A stretch of DNA of 64,000 nt, taken from NCBI RefSeq assembly GCF_018200035.1, contig NZ_CP073581.1, positions 554,501 through 618,500 of the forward strand. The letters are read 5' to 3'. Under the pieces are notes generated by a model. It ran no database searches, was not told where the DNA came from, and saw only the letters and a program-made list of their open reading frames with translations. The DNA is from Sulfitobacter albidus (GTDB lineage: Bacteria; Pseudomonadota; Alphaproteobacteria; Rhodobacterales; Rhodobacteraceae). The position numbers and the translations under genes were made by a program. Positions 40,407 to 49,321 of this stretch are shown here, piece by piece. Position 1 is the stretch's first letter, and each line of letters starts with the position of its first letter.

Positions 40407-42647
40407 ATGGGTCGTGTCAAGACAATTGCCCGCCGCACCTTCCTGATCGGCTCTGCCGCGATTGCCGGGGGCGTCGCCTTTGGCGCCTATTTGGTGGCAC
40501 GCGATCCTGACAATCCGCTGACGGCCGAGGCCGGGCAGGGCGATGCCGTGTTCAACCCCTGGGTCAAGGTCAACGCCGACGGGATCACGCTGGTCACGCC
40601 GCATACGGATCTGGGGCAGGGGGCCGCGTCGATGCAGGCGATGCTGATCGCCGAGGAGCTGGACGTGGATCTCGATCAGGTCACGACCACGGTGGGCGTG
40701 CCGGCGGCGGCCTATTACAACACGGCGCTGGCGTCCGAGGCGGTGCCGTTCCGCTCCAACGACACAGGATTTGCGGCGGAGGCGATGCGCGACACGATGG
40801 GTGCAGTGATGAAGGTGCTGGGCGCGCAAGTCACCGGCGGGTCGACCTCGGTGCCCGACAGCTTTGACAAGCTGCGGCGCGCGGGGGCAGTGGCCCGCGA
40901 AACGCTCAAGCGCGCGGCGAGTGAGGAGACGGGCCTGCCCGTGGCCAATCTGCGCACCGAACGCGGCGCGGTGATCCTGCCGGACGGGACCGAGATACTC
41001 TACACCGATCTGGCGGCGACGGCGGCGACGCTCGATCCGGTCACGGATGTTACCCTGCGCGATCCGTCGGAATGGCGGCTGATCGGCACCGATCAAAAGC
41101 GGCTCGACATCGTGGCGAAATCCACCGGCACGCAGACCTACGGCATTGATCTGAAGGTCGAGGGGATGAAACACGCCTCCGTGCGGATGAACCCGCGCAA
41201 GGGCGCGTTGATGCTGGGTTTTGACGCGGCGGGCGCGGATAAGATGCGCGGCGTCGATCAGATCGTGGCGCTGCCTTACGGCGTGGCGGTTGTGGCGGAC
41301 AACACGTGGCGGGCGTTTCAGGCGCTCGATCAGATCGAGGTCGATTGGGACGCGGCGCCCTTCCCGGCGGAGCAGGCGGATCATTGGGCCGAGGTGGCGG
41401 CATCGTTCACCGACGAACGGCTGGACAAGGAATGGCGCAACGATGGCGACATCGAGGGCGCGCTGGCGGGCGGTGACGTTGTCGAGGCGGAGTACCGCGC
41501 GCCCTACGTGGCGCACCAGCCGCTGGAGCCGCTGAGCGCGATTGCCCTCGTCGGTCAGGACCGCGTGGATATCTGGGCCGCGCATCAGCTGCCGCGTTTC
41601 GTGCAGCAGCGCATCGCGGGCAAGCTGGAGATGGAGCCAGAGCAGATCCACCTGCACAACCAATACGCCGGCGGCAGCTTTGGCCACCGGCTGGAGTTCG
41701 ACAACATCGACGTGGCCGTGGATATCGCGGCCAAGCTGCCCGGCACGCCGATCAAGCTGACGTTTAGCCGCGAAGAGGATTTTGCGCAGGATTACAGCCG
41801 TCAGATCGGCATGGCGCGCGGGCGCGGGGCCCATGCGAACGGGCAGGTGACGGCGCTGGATCTGGACATCGCGACGGTCTCGGCGGCGCGGTCGCAGTCG
41901 AAACGGCTGGGCGCGCCGGTGCCGGGGCCGGATACGCAGATCCCGGCGGGCGCGTGGAACATGCGCTACGCGCTGCCGCATGCACGGGTGCGCGCCTATG
42001 CGGTGCCGGAGCTGGCGCCGACGTCGTCCTGGCGATCGGTGGGCGCGTCGACGGCGGGGTTCTTTGCCGAAGGGTTCCTGGATGAGTTGATCGTCGCGGC
42101 GGGAGCCGATCCGATGGCAGAGCGGCTGCGGCTGGTCAATGACCCGGACGCGCGCGCGGTGCTGGAGGCCGTGGCCGAGATGAGCAATTGGGGCGAGGCG
42201 CTGCCCGAGGGGACCGGGCGCGGGGTCGCCTTGGTCACGTCATTCGGTGTGCCCACGGCAGAGGTCGTCGAGGTGCAGCAGACCGACGCGGGCCTGCGCG
42301 TCACCCGTGCGTGGGTTGCCGCCGAAGTGGGCCGGGTCGTTGATCCGATCACTTTTGAGAATGTTGTCGCGGGCGGCGTGATCTGGGGTCTGGGCCACGC
42401 GATGAACTCGGAAATTACCTATAGCGACGGGCGGGCCGAGCAGGGCAATTACCACATGGCCGAGGGGATGCGCCTGCACCAGTGCCCGGTGATCGAGGTG
42501 CGCGGGCTGGAGAATGGCGACGCCATTCGCGGCGTGGGCGAGCCGCCGGTGCCGCCCGCCGCCCCCGCGCTGGCCAACGCGATCTATGCGGCGACGGGCA
42601 AGCGGCTGCGACAGATGCCGTTCTTTCACGAGGTGGATTTCGTATGA
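40407..42647 (+). CDS. Molybdenum hydroxylase, molybdopterin-binding subunit (IorB type), Tat-exported
   Basis: The 746-residue large subunit of the xanthine dehydrogenase superfamily starts with a Tat signal (ARRTFLIGSAAIAGGVAF). The Mo-binding domains carry HTDLGQGAASMQAMLIAEEL and HNQYAGGSFGHRLEFDN, and the C-terminus has RGVGEPPVPPAAPALANAI with the catalytic Glu. IorB-type enzymes oxidise aldehydes or N-heterocycles and pass electrons to the periplasmic chain. The diheme protein encoded directly after it (ATGA overlap) is the likely acceptor. Confidence 0.88.
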   Translation: MGRVKTIARRTFLIGSAAIAGGVAFGAYLVARDPDNPLTAEAGQGDAVFNPWVKVNADGITLVTPHTDLGQGAASMQAMLIAEELDVDLDQVTTTVGVPAAAYYNTALASEAVPFRSNDTGFAAEAMRDTMGAVMKVLGAQVTGGSTSVPDSFDKLRRAGAVARETLKRAASEETGLPVANLRTERGAVILPDGTEILYTDLAATAATLDPVTDVTLRDPSEWRLIGTDQKRLDIVAKSTGTQTYGIDLKVEGMKHASVRMNPRKGALMLGFDAAGADKMRGVDQIVALPYGVAVVADNTWRAFQALDQIEVDWDAAPFPAEQADHWAEVAASFTDERLDKEWRNDGDIEGALAGGDVVEAEYRAPYVAHQPLEPLSAIALVGQDRVDIWAAHQLPRFVQQRIAGKLEMEPEQIHLHNQYAGGSFGHRLEFDNIDVAVDIAAKLPGTPIKLTFSREEDFAQDYSRQIGMARGRGAHANGQVTALDLDIATVSAARSQSKRLGAPVPGPDTQIPAGAWNMRYALPHARVRAYAVPELAPTSSWRSVGASTAGFFAEGFLDELIVAAGADPMAERLRLVNDPDARAVLEAVAEMSNWGEALPEGTGRGVALVTSFGVPTAEVVEVQQTDAGLRVTRAWVAAEVGRVVDPITFENVVAGGVIWGLGHAMNSEITYSDGRAEQGNYHMAEGMRLHQCPVIEVRGLENGDAIRGVGEPPVPPAAPALANAIYAATGKRLRQMPFFHEVDFV

Positions 42648-43213
42648 GGGCGGTGATGGTGGCGCTGGCCCTTGTCGGCTCTCCCGTGGCGGCGCAGGAG
42701 GTCGCGCGGGAGGACGGGCTGGACGCCTGGACACGGATCTATGCCGTGGCCTCGCACCCGCGCTGCACCAATTGCCACGTGGGCGAAAGCGGGCGGCCCG
42801 GCTGGGCCGGTCTGGGATACGGCGCGGAGCGTCTGCACGCGATGAACATCCAGGCGGGCGAGAGCCGGATCGGGGCGGAGACGATCCCCTGCCGCGTCTG
42901 CCACATCGGCGCGTCCGGCCCCAACAGCGTGCCCCACGCCGCGCCACAGGTGGATGACGCGTGGCGCCTGCCGCCGGTGGAGCTGGCGTGGCGCGGCAAG
43001 ACGAGCGTCGAGGTCTGCGAGCAGATGCGCGACCCGGAGCGCAACGACGGGTTTGACGTGGCCGGTCTGGTCGAGCACGTGCGCGAGAGCGCGTTCGTGA
43101 ACTGGGGGTTCGTGCCCGGCGGCGGGCGGGAGCCTGCACCGGGCAGTGCCGCCGCCCTCGCGTCGGATATCGAGGCATGGGGCGCGGCGGGGCTGCCCTG
43201 TGAGGACGGCTAG
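42644..43213 (+). CDS. Periplasmic diheme c-type cytochrome-like protein
   Basis: The 189-residue product has a signal peptide (MVALALVGSPVAAQ) and two heme-attachment motifs, CTNCH near residue 43 and CRVCH near residue 84. It is unlike standard cytochrome c repeats and resembles an uncharacterised group, with a tail of alternating proline and tryptophan-bearing segments. Overlap with the Mo-enzyme gene suggests that it accepts electrons from that enzyme. Its stop overlaps the end of the convergent methyltransferase gene. Confidence 0.75.
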   Translation: MRAVMVALALVGSPVAAQEVAREDGLDAWTRIYAVASHPRCTNCHVGESGRPGWAGLGYGAERLHAMNIQAGESRIGAETIPCRVCHIGASGPNSVPHAAPQVDDAWRLPPVELAWRGKTSVEVCEQMRDPERNDGFDVAGLVEHVRESAFVNWGFVPGGGREPAPGSAAALASDIEAWGAAGLPCEDG

Positions 43214-44750
43214 AAGCTTTGATTAAGTTCGTCTGCGGGGGGATTTCCCGCTCGCGCCGGTCGATATAGGCGCGCAGGGCCTCGTCGGTTGCGGGGTCGA
43301 GCGTGGGTTCTTGATACTCTGACAGCAGCGTGCGGGCGTGGGCGAGCGCGCGGCCCGTAATCTCGACCGAGCCTTCGGCGACCCATTGCTCGATCGCGTT
43401 GTTGTCGAACATCTGCGGCATGAAGAACGCGGTTTGAAAGTTCTCCTGCGTATGCGGGTGGCCAAGGTAGTGGCCACCCGGCCCGACATCGGGCACCGCC
43501 GCGAGGGCGGCATCGAAATCGTCGAAATTCACGCCGCAGGCCATCCGGTGCGCCATCGCGCATTGCTCTGCATCGACGATGAATTTCGCGACAGAGCAGT
43601 GCATCCCAGCCTCGTTCCAGCCCGCCGAATGCCAGATGTAATTGGCGCCCGCGTGCATCACCGCCGAGAGGGTCGTGGCACTTTCATAGCCCGCCTGCGC
43701 ATCGAAGGTCTTGGCCCCGCCCAGCGTGTTCGAGGTGCGCCATGGCACGCTGTAATGCCGCGCCATCTGGCCGATCATGAAGTTCATCAGCGAGATTTCG
43801 GGCGTGCCGGCCATGGGGGCGCCGGATTTCATCGACACGGTGCTGAGGTAATGCCCGTAGATCGCGGGCGCGCCTGGGCGAATGACCTGGGTATAGGCCA
43901 GCGCCGAGAGCGCCTCGGCATTGAGTTGGGCGACGGAGGCCGCGACGGAGGCGGGCGTATTGGCACCCCCCAGCACGAAGGGGGAGCACAGCACCGGCTG
44001 GTTGGCGCGGCTGAACGCGCGCATGGCACCCAGCATCGTCTCGTCCCACACCAGCGGGGAGTTGCCGTTGCAATTGCCGGTGACGACGGCGTGGCTCTCC
44101 ATGAAGTCGGCGCCGAAGAGGATGCGGCACATCTCGATCACGTCCTCGGCGTTGCGCGGCGAGGTGGTCATGCCCATGAACGTCTTGTCGGAGTATTTCA
44201 TCGAGGAATAGGTGATGCGCAAGTGGCGCTGGCTGATCGGGTGGTCGTAGGGTTCGACGATGTGATGGGCCGAGGAATGCAGCGCGGGCATCATGTGCGA
44301 GAGTTTGTGAAACATCGCCAGATCGTCGAGCGTGGGATTGCGGCGCACATCGTCCAGATCGCGCAGGTAGGGCGCGCCGGTCATCGGCACGAACATGGCG
44401 CGGGTGCCGCCAAAGGGGATGTTATGCGCCGGATTGCGCGCGTGATAGGTCCAGCCCGCCGGGATCGTTGCGATCAGGTCGCGCACAAGGCCACGGTCGA
44501 GATACACACGCTCCCCCACCACCTTGGCGCCTGCCTTGCGCCAGTCGGCGAGGGCGATCTGGTCGCGGAAGACGACGCCGGTATTCTCTAGGATCTCCAT
44601 CGAGGCCGCGTCGATGCGTTCGATCTGGCTGCCGGTGAGGATCTCGCAGGGAGGGATCTTGTTGTCGATGCCGGGCAGCATGGTGACATCGGGGATGCTG
44701 CGGAGGGCGCGGCGGGCGGTGCGGCCCCCGGCGCGAGTGCGAAGGGTCAT
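43210..44750 (-). CDS. MttB-family methyltransferase, non-pyrrolysine (3' frameshift in this sequence)
   Basis: This trimethylamine methyltransferase-family protein includes HMTTSPRNAEDVIEMC-like and TGNCNGNSPLVWD segments and no in-frame UAG, so it is of the non-pyrrolysine group that includes glycine betaine methyltransferase. AGGAG precedes the ATG at 44750. The C-terminal frame is lost in the G run 43237-43242. One extra base restores the usual ending EIPPADELNQSF and a 513-residue product. No corrinoid protein or activase is adjacent, so partner and substrate (betaine, proline betaine or other quaternary amine) are open. Confidence 0.82.
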
Positions 44751-44883
44751 GGGCGTCTCCTGTGGTTGGGGGCAGGTTAGCAGGGGGCGGTGCCGGGGGT
44801 GTTGTCCGATTGCGCCGCGTGCGGGCGCGGGGGTGGCGCGAATGGTCTTGACGGGCCGCGCGGTTGCGGTCCCTTGTGAGCGC

Positions 44884-45921
44884 ATGGACATCTTACACAC
44901 CCCCCGCCCCGCGCCGCTGACCGGTTTGCACGACATTCCGCTGCCCTCGGGCGATGCGCCGCGCGCGCAGGCGCTGGTGGCGCGTTGCCCGTCCTACGCG
45001 CAGACGCCGCTGGAGACGTCGGTGGCCATCGCCACCGAGGCCGGCGTGCAGGACGTCTGGATCAAGGACGAGCGCGGGCGCATGGGGCTGGGCAGCTTCA
45101 AGGCGCTGGGCGCGGCCTATGTGATCGCCGTGGATAAAGAACGCGGCGAGGCGTCGGGGCGCACCTATGTGACCGCGAGTGCGGGCAATCACGGGCTGTC
45201 GGTGGCGGCGGGTGCGCGGGTGTTTGGGGCGGCGTCGGTCGTATACATCGCGCAGACGGTGCCCGAAGGCTTTGCCGCGCGGCTGGAGGCGGAGGGTGCC
45301 GAGGTGCGCCGCGAGGGCGCGACCTATGAGGACAGCCTACGCGCGGCGGAAGAGGCGGCGCAGGCCAACGGCTGGGCGCTTTTGTCGGACGGCAGTTGGC
45401 ACGGCTATACCGAGCGGCCGCACCGCCTGATGGAGGGTTACACCGTGCTGATGGCCGAGGCGATTGCGCAGGTGCCCGATGTGCCGACGCATATCTTTTT
45501 ACAGGCGGGTGTGGGCGGGCTGGCCTGTGCCTGCGCGCGGCTGGCGCGGCAGGCCTGGGGCGACGCGCCGCGCATCGTGGTGGTTGAGCCGGAGGCGGCG
45601 GCGGCGCTGCAGGGATCGATCAAGGCGGGTGCGGCGGTGGAAAGCGCCGGGCCGGTGTCCGACATGGGGCGGCTCGATTGCAAGATGCCCTCGCTCATCG
45701 CGCTCAAGGGGTTGGCGCAGGATGCCGACGCCTACGCGCTGCTGAGCGAGGCCGAGGGGCAGGCCGGCGCGGGGCTGGCGATGGTGGCGGGGCTGGAAAG
45801 CTCGCCTTCGGGGGCGGCGGGGATCGCGGCGCTGATGGCGCTGTCGCAGGAGCAGCGCGAGGGTCTGGGCCTCGATGCCGCCTCGCGCGTGCTGTGCATC
45901 CTCAGCGAAGGGCCCGCGTGA
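44884..45921 (+). CDS. PLP-dependent ammonia-lyase, diaminopropionate/threonine dehydratase type
   Basis: The 345-residue fold-type II PLP enzyme has the Lys in GLGSFKALGAAYV, the substrate loop TASAGNHGLSV and a glycine-rich phosphate site QAGVGGLACA. The N-terminal pattern RCPSYAQTPLETSVAIA and KDERGRMGLGSFK is closest to diaminopropionate ammonia-lyase and also resembles EutB of hydroxyectoine use. It is translationally coupled (GTGA) to an Asp/Glu racemase-type gene, the same partnership as EutB-EutA, but no other ectoine genes are present. Substrate uncertain. Confidence 0.75.
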   Translation: MDILHTPRPAPLTGLHDIPLPSGDAPRAQALVARCPSYAQTPLETSVAIATEAGVQDVWIKDERGRMGLGSFKALGAAYVIAVDKERGEASGRTYVTASAGNHGLSVAAGARVFGAASVVYIAQTVPEGFAARLEAEGAEVRREGATYEDSLRAAEEAAQANGWALLSDGSWHGYTERPHRLMEGYTVLMAEAIAQVPDVPTHIFLQAGVGGLACACARLARQAWGDAPRIVVVEPEAAAALQGSIKAGAAVESAGPVSDMGRLDCKMPSLIALKGLAQDADAYALLSEAEGQAGAGLAMVAGLESSPSGAAGIAALMALSQEQREGLGLDAASRVLCILSEGPA

Positions 45922-46649
45922 GCGCGTTTGACTACATCCGCTCAGAGCCGGGGCCCGCGCCGCTGGGTCTGATCGTGTTGCAGGTGGACGAGACGATCGA
46001 GGCGGATATGCGCGCGCTGCTGCCTGAGGGTCAGCCGCTGTTTGTCACGCGCATCCCCTCGGGCGCGGAGGTGACGCCCGAGAGCCTGCGCGCGATGCGG
46101 GGGCAGATCGCGTCGGCGGCGGGGCTGCTGCCCTCGGCGCGCGGTTTTGCCTGTGTGGGCTATGGCTGCACCTCGGCCACGGCGCAGATCGGCGCGGAGG
46201 CGGTGGCGGATCTGGTGCAGGCGGGGGTGGCGACGGCGCGGGTGAGCGATCCGCTGACCGCGTGTCGGGCGGCCTGTGCGGCGCTGGGCATCACGCGGCT
46301 GGCGCTGCTGTCGCCCTATGTCGCGTCCGTGTCGGAGCGGCTGCGCGCGGCGCTGGGCGCGGGCGGGATCGCCACGCCGGTTTTTGGCAGTTTCAACGAG
46401 CCGGTAGAGGCGAATGTGGCGCGCATCGATCCCGCCTCGACCGTGGCGGCGGCGACGGAGCTGGCGCGGCAGGGCGGTGTGGAGGCGATTTTCCTCAGCT
46501 GCACCAACCTGCGCACGCTGGCGGCCATCCCGGAGATCGAGGCGGCGACGGGATTGCCCTGCCTGTCGAGCAATCAGGTTTTGGCCTGGCACATGGGGGC
46601 GCGTGGAAAACTCCCCGGCAGGCTGGCGCAGGTGCGCTCGCAGGCTTGA
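45918..46649 (+). CDS. Asp/Glu racemase-superfamily protein (maleate isomerase/EutA-like)
   Basis: The 243-residue protein has the two catalytic cysteines expected for the superfamily, in GYGCTSATAQIG and LSCTNLRTLA. It resembles arylmalonate decarboxylase, maleate cis-trans isomerase and EutA. Start is GTG at 45918, overlapping the lyase stop, which favours co-translation and a joint substrate. It is probably a racemase or isomerase preparing an amino acid for the lyase; this is inference from the pairing. Confidence 0.75.
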   Translation: MSAFDYIRSEPGPAPLGLIVLQVDETIEADMRALLPEGQPLFVTRIPSGAEVTPESLRAMRGQIASAAGLLPSARGFACVGYGCTSATAQIGAEAVADLVQAGVATARVSDPLTACRAACAALGITRLALLSPYVASVSERLRAALGAGGIATPVFGSFNEPVEANVARIDPASTVAAATELARQGGVEAIFLSCTNLRTLAAIPEIEAATGLPCLSSNQVLAWHMGARGKLPGRLAQVRSQA

Positions 46650-46683
46650 CCCTTGCGCGGCTTTGGCCTACCTCAATCCCAGC

Positions 46684-46757
46684 GCGGGCGTTGTGTAATG
46701 GTAAGACCTCAGCCTTCCAAGCTGATGATACGGGTTCGATTCCCGTCGCCCGCTCCA
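46684..46757 (+). tRNA. tRNA-Gly(TCC)
   Basis: A complete 74-nt cloverleaf: acceptor GCGGGCG pairs with CGCCCGC, the D-arm contains AATGGTAAGACC, the anticodon loop CTTCCAA gives TCC, the T-arm contains GGTTCGATTCC, and discriminator T is followed by encoded CCA. Unlike the tRNA-Phe fragment it is intact, and no integrase is beside it. Confidence 0.97.
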
Positions 46758-46855
46758 TCCCCTCCGACAGATGCGACCAAAAGCCGGGGCAGGGCCGCTT
46801 GACCCTGTGCGGTCACTGGGCCAAGTAACGGCACGTTTTGCCGAAAGGAGCCGTC

Positions 46856-48664
46856 ATGGCCCGCTCTCCCGCCCCCGCGCCTGCCCCGTCACAGGACGCC
46901 GACCGCGAAAGCTCGCGCCAGATTTCGGCGTTGCGCGCGCTGGCGCCGTTTTTGCGGCCCTACACCGGGCTGATGGTGGCGGCGATCACGGCGCTGGTGC
47001 TGACGGCGGTGATTTCGTTGCTGTTGCCGATGGCCGTGCGCCGGGTGGTGGATAATTTCGAGACCGCCGAGATGGCGCTGCTCGATCAGTACTTCCTCGG
47101 CGCGCTGGGCATTGCCGGGTTGCTCGCCATCGGGACCGCGCTGCGCTACGCGCTGGTGACGCGGCTGGGCGAGCGGGTGGTGGCCGATATCCGAAAGGCG
47201 GTATTCGACCGGGTGATCGGGATGAGTCCGGTATTCTACGAGCGGGTGATGACCGGCGAGGTGCTGAGCCGGATCACCACGGATACGACGCTGATCCTGT
47301 CGGTGATCGGCTCCTCCGTATCGGTGGCGCTGCGCAACGTGTTGATTTTCTTCGGGGGCATGGCCCTGATGCTGCTGACCTCGGCCAAGCTGACGGGGCT
47401 GGTGCTGCTGATCGTGCCTGCGGTGGTGGTGCCGATCCTCGTGCTGGGGCGTCGTTTGCGGGTACTGAGCCGGGAGAATCAGGATTGGATCGCGGCGAGT
47501 TCGGGCAATGCCTCCGAAAGCCTTGGCGCGGTGCAGACCGTGCAGGCCTTTACCCATGAGGCGGCGAGCCGGGGGCAGTTCGCGGCCATGACCGAAAGCT
47601 CGTTCGATGCGGCGCGCAGGCGGATCCGCACGCGGGCGTTCCTGACGTCGATCGTGATCTTTCTGGTGTTTTCGGGTGTGGTGGGCGTTTTGTGGATCGG
47701 TGCGCGGGACGTGCGCGCGGGCGATATGTCGCCGGGCATGCTGGTGCAATTCCTGATCTACGCGATCCTTGTGGCGGGCGCGGTGGCCGCCTTGTCCGAG
47801 ATCTGGTCAGAGCTGCAACGCGCAGCGGGCGCGACCGAGCGGTTGGTCGATCTGCTGGAGACGCGCGATCCGGTGGTCGATCCGGCCAATGCCGCCCCGC
47901 TGCCCGCGCCCGTTCAGGGGCATATCCGCTTTGAAAACGTCGGCTTCAACTACCCCGCGCGGCCCGATATTCCGGCGCTGGATGGCATGACGCTGGATAT
48001 CAAGCCCGGTGAGACGGTCGCCTTTGTCGGCCCGTCGGGCGCGGGCAAGACGACCGTGATCCAGATGATCCTGCGGTTCTACGATCCGCAGACGGGGCGG
48101 ATCACCTTTGACGGGGTGGATCTGAAGGCGCTGGCGCGCCCCGAGCTGCGCCGCCATATCGCGCTGGTGCCGCAGGATCCGGTGATCTTTGCCGCGAGCG
48201 CCCGCGACAACATCCGGTTTGGCCGCCCCGATGCCACGGATGCCGAGATTGATGCCGCCGCCCGTGCGGCCGCCGCGCATGATTTCATCGCGGCGCTGCC
48301 CGACGGCTATGACAGCTATCTGGGCGAGCGTGGGGTGATGCTGTCGGGCGGGCAAAAGCAGCGCATCGCCATCGCGCGTGCGATCCTGCGCGACGCGCCG
48401 GTGTTGCTGCTGGACGAGGCGACGAGCGCGCTGGACGCCGAAAGCGAGGTCGCCGTGCAGGCCGCCGTCGAAGAGCTGAGCGCGGATCGCACCACACTGG
48501 TGGTCGCGCACCGTCTGGCGACGGTGAAAAAGGCCGACCGCATCGTGGTGCTGGAGGCCGGGCGCATCGTGGATGAGGGCACGCATGACGCGCTGGTGGC
48601 CAAGGGCGGGCTGTACGCGCGGCTGGCGCGGTTGCAGTTCACCGACGGGCTCGCCGCCGAGTAG
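46856..48664 (+). CDS. ABC exporter with fused membrane and ATPase domains (MsbA/MDR type)
   Basis: The 602-residue half-transporter has six membrane segments in residues 30-330 and an ATPase domain with Walker A GPSGAGKTT, signature MLSGGQKQRIAIARA, Walker B VLLLDEATSALD and H-loop VAHRL. It probably works as a homodimer exporting lipids or drugs. AAAGGAG lies before the ATG at 46856; an in-frame TTG upstream is less likely. It stands alone between the tRNA and the BON-LysM gene. Confidence 0.9.
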   Translation: MARSPAPAPAPSQDADRESSRQISALRALAPFLRPYTGLMVAAITALVLTAVISLLLPMAVRRVVDNFETAEMALLDQYFLGALGIAGLLAIGTALRYALVTRLGERVVADIRKAVFDRVIGMSPVFYERVMTGEVLSRITTDTTLILSVIGSSVSVALRNVLIFFGGMALMLLTSAKLTGLVLLIVPAVVVPILVLGRRLRVLSRENQDWIAASSGNASESLGAVQTVQAFTHEAASRGQFAAMTESSFDAARRRIRTRAFLTSIVIFLVFSGVVGVLWIGARDVRAGDMSPGMLVQFLIYAILVAGAVAALSEIWSELQRAAGATERLVDLLETRDPVVDPANAAPLPAPVQGHIRFENVGFNYPARPDIPALDGMTLDIKPGETVAFVGPSGAGKTTVIQMILRFYDPQTGRITFDGVDLKALARPELRRHIALVPQDPVIFAASARDNIRFGRPDATDAEIDAAARAAAAHDFIAALPDGYDSYLGERGVMLSGGQKQRIAIARAILRDAPVLLLDEATSALDAESEVAVQAAVEELSADRTTLVVAHRLATVKKADRIVVLEAGRIVDEGTHDALVAKGGLYARLARLQFTDGLAAE

Positions 48665-48729
48665 AAGGTGCTTGCGTCCGCGCGCGCCATCGTCACACTC
48701 CTCCCAGCCAATCATGAAGGAGTAGTCAG

Positions 48730-49161
48730 ATGGGTTTGTGGAGTTTCGTAAAAGGGGCGGGCAAGAAGGTATTTGGCGGCGATGACGACGCCGAAGTCTC
48801 CGGCGCCGCGCTCAACGATGAGCTGAAGGATCTGGGGCTGGACGCCGAAGGCCTCGACATCACGGTCGAGGGTGACAAGGTGAAGGTCAAAGGCAAGGCC
48901 GCAAGCCAGGAAATGCGTGAGAAGGTCATTCTGGCCGTGGGCAACGTCGAAGGCGTGGCCGAGGTTGAGGACGAGATCGAGGGCGGCGCGGGCGAGCCTG
49001 TGTTCCACACGGTCGAGGCGGGCGACACGCTTTGGGCGATCTCGGAAAAGGCGCTGGGCAACGGCGCGCGCTACGAGGAAATCTTTGAGGCGAACAAGCC
49101 GATGCTGAGCCACCCGGACAAGATCTATCCCGGTCAGGTGCTGCGCATCCCCACGGCCTGA
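48730..49161 (+). CDS. kbp: BON-LysM protein, potassium-binding Kbp/YgaU type
   Basis: The 143-residue protein has a BON domain (about residues 20-88, LDITVEGDKVKVKGKAASQE) followed by a C-terminal LysM domain (FHTVEAGDTLWAISEKALGNG, YPGQVLRIP). Length and domain order match Escherichia coli Kbp, a cytoplasmic K+-binding protein. There is no signal peptide. A hairpin follows the stop. Function is transferred from the family. Confidence 0.85.
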   Translation: MGLWSFVKGAGKKVFGGDDDAEVSGAALNDELKDLGLDAEGLDITVEGDKVKVKGKAASQEMREKVILAVGNVEGVAEVEDEIEGGAGEPVFHTVEAGDTLWAISEKALGNGARYEEIFEANKPMLSHPDKIYPGQVLRIPTA

Positions 49162-49168
49162 GCCTTTG

Positions 49169-49184
49169 CGGGCCCTGGGGCCCG
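49169..49184 (+). terminator. GC-rich hairpin after the BON-LysM gene
   Basis: CGGGCC and GGCCCG pair around CTGG, eight bases after the stop, and are followed by TTCGTG. There is no proper T run, so it may be a weak terminator. Confidence 0.4.
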
Positions 49185-49321
49185 TTCGTGACGTTCCGGC
49201 ACGCGGTTGCCTGACGTAGCGTCCACGCGGCGGGCGCGCTTGAATTTCGCGCGTCCGCACGGCATCGTATGCCCGCATAGCCAACAAGCCGCGCAAAAGC
49301 GGCCTCTCGGGAGGAGACACC

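Noticed and set aside
39123..41981. A 952-codon open frame on the minus strand
   Set aside because: It lies opposite the SDR and molybdenum hydroxylase genes, which have clear family motifs. The translation is Arg/His-rich with no motif, as expected for antisense frames in GC-rich DNA. The same applies to other long antisense frames, such as 30014-31870 and 15013-17184.
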